Below are positions 36,837-41,746 of a stretch of 41,746 nt of DNA, piece after piece. The position numbers were made by a program, and so were the translations under genes. How positions within the stretch are numbered: the first letter of the stretch is position 1; every line of letters starts with the position of its first letter. The notes below the pieces were generated by a model. That model worked only from the letters and a program-made list of their open reading frames with translations. It was not told the origin of the DNA and did not search any database. Origin of the DNA: a virus; the IMG/VR virus record IMGVR_UViG_3300034682_000160, positions 1-41,746 of that record; one strand, 5' to 3'.

Positions 36837-39131
36837 ATGAACAACACCGCTCTGACCCTCCTTCCAGCACCCGAAATGCCGGCAATCACCGACGCGCCGA
36901 TCGTCGTCGACGAGCTGGTAACGAATGCCGGAGAGTTCGGCTATTTCGACCTGGTTGACATCCGTATCTCGAAGACCAACAGGAAACGCTTCGACCTGGT
37001 CAAGCTAAATGAGCTGGCTGCAAGCATCAAGACCAAAGGCGTAGCTCAGCCCATCCTGCTCCGCCCGGTCGAGCCGACAGCGGACGAGCCGCAGAAGTAC
37101 GAAATCGTCGCCGGCGAGCGCCGCTTCCGCGCTGCGATCATTGCAGGGTGCCTCAACATCCCTGGAATGCTTCGCATCCTGACCGATGCCGAGGCCCTTG
37201 AACTGCAGATCCTCGAGAACCTGCAGCGCGACGATCCGCATCCCTTGGAGGAAGCGGAAGGATACGAGCGTCTTATGCTCGAGCGGAACTACGACGTCGA
37301 CCAGCTGGCCGAGAAGCTCAGCAAGAGCCGGTCCTATGTCTACGGCCGTCTCAAACTGTGTGCGCTGACCACCAAGGTGCGCGAGCAGTTCCTCGAGGAC
37401 AAATTCAGCGCTGCGACCGCGCTCCTGATCGCCCGCATTCCTAACCCAGACCTGCAGGTGAAGGCCGCGAAGGAAGTCAGCGCGCTGGACTGGCAAGGCA
37501 GTCCCATGTCATATCGCCAGCAAAAAAGCCTGCTGCGCGATCGCTTCATGCTCGATCTGAAGAACGCGGTTTTCCCGATCAAGGATGCAGCCCTCTTGGC
37601 CGACGTCGGCTCGTGCGTCGAATGCCCCAAGCGCAGCGGCAACCAGCAAGATGCATACGAGGGCGAGAAACACGACAACCTCTGCACCGATCCGGACTGC
37701 TTCGCTGAAAAGACGGCCGCGCACTCCAAGAAGGCAAAGCAGAAGGCCGAGGAGCGTGGCCAGACGGTGATCAGCGGCGAAGAGGCCAAGAAGATCATGC
37801 CGAACAGCTACGGCAACCTCAAGGGCGGATATGCCGACGTCGACAAGACAATGTATCTGTCCAGCGGCTCCACAACTTACCGCAAGCTGCTCGGCAAACA
37901 AACACCGAAGGGCGTCCTCCTGGAGAGCCCATTCGAGCCGGGCAAGCTGATCACCATTGCCAAGATCGACGAGCTCGAGGACCTCGTAACGCAAGTAGCC
38001 GGCACCGGCAAGACCGAGGCGTCGATCTCGGCAAAGCAGCGCGCCAAGGAAAAGCAACAGGAACAGGCCGCGGCTGTTGAGCGACAGTTCCGCCGAGACT
38101 TGTTCGTCGCGGTTCGCGACGCCAGCAGGGTGGAACGCCCTCCTATTAACGAGCACGAGGTGGCAGCTCTGCTGTTCCAGAACTGCCCGAACACCGAGGA
38201 CGCCTTCATCCGCAAGCTCTATGGCTGGACCGGCAGCGAATTCGAGTCGGGCTATGAAGGTGGAACCTACGTGACCGGCACGAGCAAGATCTGCACTCAC
38301 ATACGGCAGATGGAGCTCGACGACGTCCGCCAGGTGATCCGTGACATGACGTTGGTGCGTGAGCTGACCGTCAGCACCTACATCTACGACGAAGCCGATG
38401 TTCCCTGGCTCATGCTCGCCGCGGCTGCGGATCTCGGCATCGATGCTGAAACCATGAAGAAGTCATTGGTTAAAGCGGCCAAAAAGCAGGCGGAAGAAAA
38501 GGCCGCAAAGAAGGCGAAGGCCGCGGCCAAAGGGAAAAAGCCAGCACCCGCACAGGCGGTCCTGCCAGAAGTAGCACGGTGCAAGGAGAACTCGACGGCG
38601 CCTGCTCGGGTGACGGAGGCCTCGCCGATCGATGTCGCCAACCTGCAGCCGAGCGACCTGTTTGTCTTCATGCGCGACAACCCGGAAAAAGTCACCGACT
38701 TGGCCAAGGCCATCATCGCCCGCGGCACGGACGAGCTCGCCGAAGCCTTCGGCAAGGCTGCAGCCCATATTGGATACGTGCTCACGGACGCCGGCTACGT
38801 CCTGCCGAAGGAGATGCCTCAGGCCGGGTCGCCTGAGCTCGCTGCAGCGGACCAGGCCGCTGCTGGCCAGCTGCAGGAAGCGACACCTGCCGCGGCCGAC
38901 CAGGCCGACGTCGTCCAGCTGCAGGACGAGGTCGAGCCGGTGATCGTCAAGACCCCTTCGCCGGCCGTCCGCTACCGCAATCCCCAAGACCCTGGTCAAG
39001 CGTGGACCGGCCGTGGCCGCCAGCCGAAATGGGTCAGCGATTGGATCGGCGCCGGTAAATCACTTGAGACCTTGCAGGTCAATGCGGCCAGCGCAGCGCC
39101 CGTTGAGCTCAACAGTATGGCAACGCAATGA
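36837..39131 (+). CDS. large ParB-like protein
   Basis: A 764-aa protein. Residues about 37-135 are a ParB N-terminal CTP-binding domain (GERRFR 93-98, ENLQRD 127-132), followed by a helix-turn-helix (YDVDQLAEKLSKSRSYVYGRLKLC). Four cysteines (260, 263, 283, 288; CVEC...CTDPDC) may bind zinc. The C-terminal half is Lys/Ala-rich coiled regions and Gln/Ala repeats. Plasmid ParB is about 300 aa, so this is a much longer phage form. It may organise or segregate phage DNA, or act in transcription. GGA lies before the ATG. It is the main gene of the rightward operon and is followed by overlapping small genes. Confidence 0.85.
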   Translation: MNNTALTLLPAPEMPAITDAPIVVDELVTNAGEFGYFDLVDIRISKTNRKRFDLVKLNELAASIKTKGVAQPILLRPVEPTADEPQKYEIVAGERRFRAAIIAGCLNIPGMLRILTDAEALELQILENLQRDDPHPLEEAEGYERLMLERNYDVDQLAEKLSKSRSYVYGRLKLCALTTKVREQFLEDKFSAATALLIARIPNPDLQVKAAKEVSALDWQGSPMSYRQQKSLLRDRFMLDLKNAVFPIKDAALLADVGSCVECPKRSGNQQDAYEGEKHDNLCTDPDCFAEKTAAHSKKAKQKAEERGQTVISGEEAKKIMPNSYGNLKGGYADVDKTMYLSSGSTTYRKLLGKQTPKGVLLESPFEPGKLITIAKIDELEDLVTQVAGTGKTEASISAKQRAKEKQQEQAAAVERQFRRDLFVAVRDASRVERPPINEHEVAALLFQNCPNTEDAFIRKLYGWTGSEFESGYEGGTYVTGTSKICTHIRQMELDDVRQVIRDMTLVRELTVSTYIYDEADVPWLMLAAAADLGIDAETMKKSLVKAAKKQAEEKAAKKAKAAAKGKKPAPAQAVLPEVARCKENSTAPARVTEASPIDVANLQPSDLFVFMRDNPEKVTDLAKAIIARGTDELAEAFGKAAAHIGYVLTDAGYVLPKEMPQAGSPELAAADQAAAGQLQEATPAAADQADVVQLQDEVEPVIVKTPSPAVRYRNPQDPGQAWTGRGRQPKWVSDWIGAGKSLETLQVNAASAAPVELNSMATQ

Positions 39132-39382
39132 TGCTGAGCGAACAAACCATTGGTGCGATCGCCAGGGCTCTGCTCAACGATCGCAAGACCCTGGCAGAAA
39201 GCCTCGAGTTTTGGAGCGTTCCAGCCCGAGCTCGCCGCTTCCCGAACCGCCACGCGGCGATCGCCGCCGACCTTGAAGAAAACGCAGGCGCTCTTACGGA
39301 ATTGGCCGACCACTTCGCGCCCTGGCTGAAGCAGCGGGCCGACTGGCCAACCATCGCCGGCGACACCCCAATCACACATTGA
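39128..39382 (+). CDS. hypothetical protein
   Basis: An 84-aa helical protein overlapping the ParB-like stop by ATGA. Seen: EQTIGAIARALLNDRKTLAESLEFW and a second helix in LEENAGALTELADHFAPWLK. Family unknown. Probably made together with the ParB-like protein. Confidence 0.65.
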   Translation: MMLSEQTIGAIARALLNDRKTLAESLEFWSVPARARRFPNRHAAIAADLEENAGALTELADHFAPWLKQRADWPTIAGDTPITH

Positions 39383-39391
39383 AAGTTAACT

Positions 39392-40183
39392 ATGAAACCG
39401 AACAGCAAGCACATCAACACCGCCGCCGTCAAACTGAGCGAGGCATTCTCGCGGCACCTCGCAGCACCCTTGGCAGCCCTGACCAGCAGCTTGGCTCGAA
39501 TCAAGCTCCTATTGATTGGCGCGTCGGCGCCGGTCGCGAGCGAGCGTCCAGCGCATTGCCACAACATCCTGACCCTGCTCGCGCACCTGTGCGATATGGA
39601 CGACGAGTTGCAGCTCTGGACCCTGCGCTGGCTGGCATACCCGCTTCGCAATCCAGGTGCCAAGATGTCCACGGCCTTGGTTCTCAACGGAGGCGAAGGC
39701 TCCGGCAAATCACTGTTCATTAACTTCGTGGTCGCCAGCCTCTACGGAGACGCGGCGGCAAAGCTTCGGCCTCGGGACCTGCACGGTGCATTTAACGGCT
39801 GGATCGATGGTGCCAGCTTGGCGGTCGTTGACGGCGAGTTCGCCCGATCGCATATCGCACGGATGAAGGCGGCAATAACGACCGACTCTTTCATCGTCGA
39901 GCGTAAGGGCCAGGCAATGAAGATTGTTCGGAACCAGATCAACTTTATCTACGTCACCAACAGCCCGGACTTCCTGCCAGCGGACATCGGTAACCGCAGG
40001 TTCGTGGTCATCGAAGTGCCGCCCGCTCGGCAGCGCGCCTTCTATCAAGCGGTCTTGCACGAGATCGCAGAAGGTGGCGTCGACGCTTTCCGCGACTACT
40101 TGCTACACGGCCTTGAGATGGGCTTATTCAATGAGAGCACGCTGCCGCCGGCATGCGTACGCGCGGAGAGGAGCGCAGCGTGA
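39392..40183 (+). CDS. stand-alone SF3 helicase-like ATPase
   Basis: A 263-aa protein equal to the helicase core of the large primase-helicase at 31003. Shared signatures are ILTLLAHLCD ... RWLAYPLRNPGAKM, Walker A GGEGSGKS (100-107), Walker B LAVVDGEF (143-150), NQINFIYVTNS and the arginine pair NRRF (201-204). It lacks the TOPRIM domain, the linker and the C-terminal 120 residues. All motif residues are intact, so it is probably active. It may load or replace the other helicase, or act in mixed rings. Confidence 0.85.
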   Translation: MKPNSKHINTAAVKLSEAFSRHLAAPLAALTSSLARIKLLLIGASAPVASERPAHCHNILTLLAHLCDMDDELQLWTLRWLAYPLRNPGAKMSTALVLNGGEGSGKSLFINFVVASLYGDAAAKLRPRDLHGAFNGWIDGASLAVVDGEFARSHIARMKAAITTDSFIVERKGQAMKIVRNQINFIYVTNSPDFLPADIGNRRFVVIEVPPARQRAFYQAVLHEIAEGGVDAFRDYLLHGLEMGLFNESTLPPACVRAERSAA

Positions 40184-40416
40184 CCGGCCCCGTCGATACC
40201 AACCAGACGGAGCCGCTCGACCCGCAAGCCTACAAACACCAGTGGCTGCTTCTCAAGTCCGCGCACTGTGCGCGGCCGGTCCTGCACCAGGGACTCCGCC
40301 AGTTCATCAACAGTTTGACCTTGTACCAGAACGGCGGCCAAGTCTCGATGACCGTGTATCTGGCTGGCGTTACCGGGAGCTTCGATAGCTCTGAAATTCA
40401 GATCATGGAGCAATAG
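40180..40416 (+). CDS. hypothetical protein
   Basis: A 78-aa protein with a GTG start overlapping the ATPase stop (GTGA) and GAG before it. Contains ALCARPVLHQGLRQFINSLTL-like helix (residues about 27-45) and a beta-rich end with VSMTVYLAGVTGSFDSSEI. Family unknown. Confidence 0.55.
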   Translation: MTGPVDTNQTEPLDPQAYKHQWLLLKSAHCARPVLHQGLRQFINSLTLYQNGGQVSMTVYLAGVTGSFDSSEIQIMEQ

Positions 40417-40419
40417 CTT

Positions 40420-40674
40420 ATGGCGCTCACTCTTTCTATGCAGCTCCTGCGACCGCTGCAGAACTGTCTAAACAGGATCGCTCGGGCACTGCCGCAGACC
40501 TCCTGCAACCACAACTGCGACCAGGGTCGCCGCTGTACTTGCGCGGCACGAAGCGATCTTCGATGTGTCGCCTGTGGCCAGCCTGCCGGCAAACCTCACA
40601 GCAGTTCCTGCCTATTCAGGTTTCTGGCGCGTGGAATTTGCGTGAGTTCTCACGATAAATCCTCGGGGGATTGA
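40420..40674 (+). CDS. small cysteine-rich hypothetical protein
   Basis: An 84-aa protein with nine cysteines concentrated in the second half (CNHNC, CTC, CVAC), which suggests metal binding. No clear ribosome site and a weak C-terminal part make this less certain. It is in a co-directed run of short genes with tight overlaps, its stop overlapping the next start (TGATG). Confidence 0.5.
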   Translation: MALTLSMQLLRPLQNCLNRIARALPQTSCNHNCDQGRRCTCAARSDLRCVACGQPAGKPHSSSCLFRFLARGICVSSHDKSSGD

Positions 40675-40982
40675 TGAGCATGCAGGACATTGACGATACA
40701 ACCAAAACTACTGAGGCTCCCCGAAGGCGAGGTAGACCGTCGACAGGAAATGCATTGAGTGCGTCGGACAGGCAGGCCCGCCGCCGCACCAAACTGGAAG
40801 CCGAGGGAAAGACTCTGCTTCCGAGGATTAAGGTGTCGCTGGAGGTACGAGAGGCACTTGCGAATTACATCAGGTTTAAAGACATGACACTTGGCGATGC
40901 ATTAGACCGCATCGTCCGCGATAGACTGCTGAGGAAGCGGTCAGGCAAGAGAAAGAGGAAGGAGCCGACTCATGGCCGATGA
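40674..40982 (+). CDS. basic DNA-binding protein (RHH-like)
   Basis: A 102-aa strongly basic protein. The N-terminal part is an AT-hook-like RRRGRPSTG, then SASDRQARRRTKLEAEG, a pattern of phage ribbon-helix-helix proteins, and VSLEVREALANYIRFKDMTLGDALDRIV as a likely helix pair. The Lys/Arg tail would hold DNA. GGGGGA precedes the ATG. Directly before the excisionase-like gene. Confidence 0.65.
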   Translation: MSMQDIDDTTKTTEAPRRRGRPSTGNALSASDRQARRRTKLEAEGKTLLPRIKVSLEVREALANYIRFKDMTLGDALDRIVRDRLLRKRSGKRKRKEPTHGR

Positions 40983-41244
40983 GAACGATTTGATCAACCG
41001 CTTAGCTGCAGCTGTCGCTGACCGCATCCGACCGCAGATTCCATTCGATTACGAGATGTGGGACATTGCGACGATCGCCGCCTGCATGAAGCTTAGCGAA
41101 GCTCAGGTACGTGAGCGCCTGGCGCCGCAGCCGGACTTCCCGAAGGCAGTACGCCTGCCGACGACCAGCGGCGGCAGAGGACATGCCCGGTATCGCGCGA
41201 AGGATGTATGGGCCTGGATGATGAAGTACCAGGACAAGAACTGA
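40972..41244 (+). CDS. excisionase/AlpA-like DNA-binding protein
   Basis: A 90-aa protein with a MerR/AlpA-type winged helix: IATIAACMKLSEAQVRERLAPQPDFPKAVRLP then GHARYRAKDVWAWM. Proteins of this fold serve as phage excisionases. It is last in the rightward operon near attR, so in the circular phage it lies next to attP and the integrase, the usual xis-attP-int layout. GGAG precedes the ATG. A transcription factor role is the alternative. Confidence 0.68.
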   Translation: MADENDLINRLAAAVADRIRPQIPFDYEMWDIATIAACMKLSEAQVRERLAPQPDFPKAVRLPTTSGGRGHARYRAKDVWAWMMKYQDKN

Positions 41245-41264
41245 CCTCCCGGCAGGAGATCAAG

Positions 41265-41290
41265 AAGCCACCACCCGGTGGCTTTTTTTT
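41265..41290 (+). terminator. terminator of the rightward operon
   Basis: An 8-bp stem (AAGCCACC/GGTGGCTT) with loop ACCC is followed by eight T on the plus strand. It ends the excisionase-like transcript and overlaps the stop of the opposing gene. Confidence 0.9.
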
Positions 41291-41582
41291 ATATCCCAAG
41301 CGCTTTCTTGATTTCCGCTTGACGCTCAGCCATCAAACGATCGTATTCGTCGCGATCCGCCGCTCCCCACATGAACAAAAGCTCAGTCGTGTCGACGCCC
41401 TGGTCCCTAGCGTACGCCTCGATTGCCCTATAGGTTTCGACCTCTTGGAGCTCCGCCAGGGAAACGCCTAGGATGTCGGCCTCAGCTTGGGTGAGGGTCA
41501 TGATGCGGACAGACGCCATAGGGTTCTTAGCGAAGAAAATCTGGCGGGCCTTTGCAAGCTGCACGTCATTTAGTTTAGGCAT
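41289..41582 (-). CDS. hypothetical protein at the right prophage end
   Basis: A 97-aa protein read inward from attR, opposite to the early operon. Seen: KLNDVQLAKARQIFFAKNP, TLTQAEADILGVSLAELQEVETY, YDRLMAERQAEIKKALGI, all helical. A TATACT box lies at 41610-41615. The ATG at 41582 gives a leader of about 20 bases with GAG before the start. The ATG at 41597 would be nearly leaderless. Isolated genes between an operon end and att are often lysogenic cargo. Family unknown. Confidence 0.55.
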   Translation of the reverse strand: MPKLNDVQLAKARQIFFAKNPMASVRIMTLTQAEADILGVSLAELQEVETYRAIEAYARDQGVDTTELLFMWGAADRDEYDRLMAERQAEIKKALGI

Positions 41583-41675
41583 AAGCAAACTCGACATTGA
41601 GACAGCAACAGTATAACCTCCGTTGCCAAGGTGATTCCGCTGACAAAATGCACGCAATTTCGCAGCTCAACAGCA

Positions 41676-41693
41676 GTACGCGAAATTTACGCG
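41676..41693. repeat. two (G/T)TACGCG repeats at 11-bp spacing near attR
   Basis: GTACGCG begins at 41676 and TTACGCG at 41687, the same motif and spacing as at 152-180. They lie 35-53 bases from the attR core, so they match the left group across attP in the circular form. Confidence 0.5.
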
Positions 41694-41728
41694 CACCTGC
41701 TGCAACCAGTTGATTCTTATCAGATTCG

Positions 41729-41746
41729 GATTCCGGCCGGAGGCAC
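41729..41746. repeat. attR core (direct repeat with 8-25)
   Basis: An exact copy of the 18 bases at 8-25. The base before it differs from the left copy, so the identity starts here. The window stops at the repeat, so its right edge is not seen. Confidence 0.88.

Noticed and set aside
1-41746. CRISPR arrays, insertion sequences, complete tRNA or rRNA genes
   Set aside because: No regularly spaced repeat-spacer array, transposase gene or further RNA gene was seen. The only tRNA sequence is the partial 3' end at the left edge and its att copy.

Overview
The window is one complete, apparently intact prophage. It starts inside the 3' end of a tRNA gene (T-arm, acceptor strand, encoded CCA) and ends in a second copy of the last 18 bases of that gene, so the two ends are attL and attR. 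The DNA is GC-rich. The tail genes resemble those of Mu-type contractile phages and the head genes resemble lambda-type cos phages. The host looks like a betaproteobacterium of the Burkholderiales (an Oxalobacteraceae-like genome would fit), but nothing in the window proves the genus.

Layout, left to right. (1) attL, 11-bp-spaced TTACGCG repeats and a tyrosine integrase (1-1232), then small unknown genes. (2) A plus-strand cargo island at 2178-3565: an Hcp-like type VI secretion tube protein, a MepA-like LAS metallopeptidase without signal peptide, and a secreted cysteine-rich protein. This reads as a T6SS antibacterial effector/immunity unit. (3) On the minus strand, a D12-class adenine methyltransferase and a lysis region (DUF1353 protein, lipoprotein, glucosaminidase endolysin, holin; 3623-6227). 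(4) A long minus-strand late operon transcribed right to left (29475 down to 6293). Its order is Z-like protein, small and large terminase, gpW, portal, S49 protease, acidic scaffold-like protein, decoration protein, major capsid, connector proteins, sheath, tube, tail chaperone with a -1 frameshift, tape measure, Mu-type baseplate and tail fibres. (5) A possible late regulator (29713-30681), an AT-rich candidate replication origin (30682-31002) and a large TOPRIM-SF3 primase-helicase (31003-33888). (6) A control region (34313-36317) with CII-like, Cro-like and repressor genes. (7) A plus-strand early operon (36350-41244) with a ParB-like protein, a second SF3 ATPase, small proteins and an excisionase-like protein, then a terminator, one opposing gene and attR.

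How it may work. The repressor (149 aa, no visible self-cleavage domain) lies between two inverted copies of a 44-bp promoter/operator, one firing left into cro and the lytic arm, the other firing right into the ParB/helicase arm. Related operators sit in front of the methyltransferase and the CII-like gene. A LexA-type box (36125-36140) precedes a 50-codon minus-strand ORF that runs into the 3' end of the repressor gene. This suggests SOS induction by a small antirepressor or antisense transcript rather than by repressor self-cleavage. A 16-bp palindrome, GTGCAGACGTCTGCAC, recurs four times in unrelated settings and is unexplained.

Most interesting items: the Hcp/peptidase/immunity cargo, the SOS-box switch with mirrored operators, the origin-like inverted repeat, the paired SF3 helicases and the dispersed palindrome.
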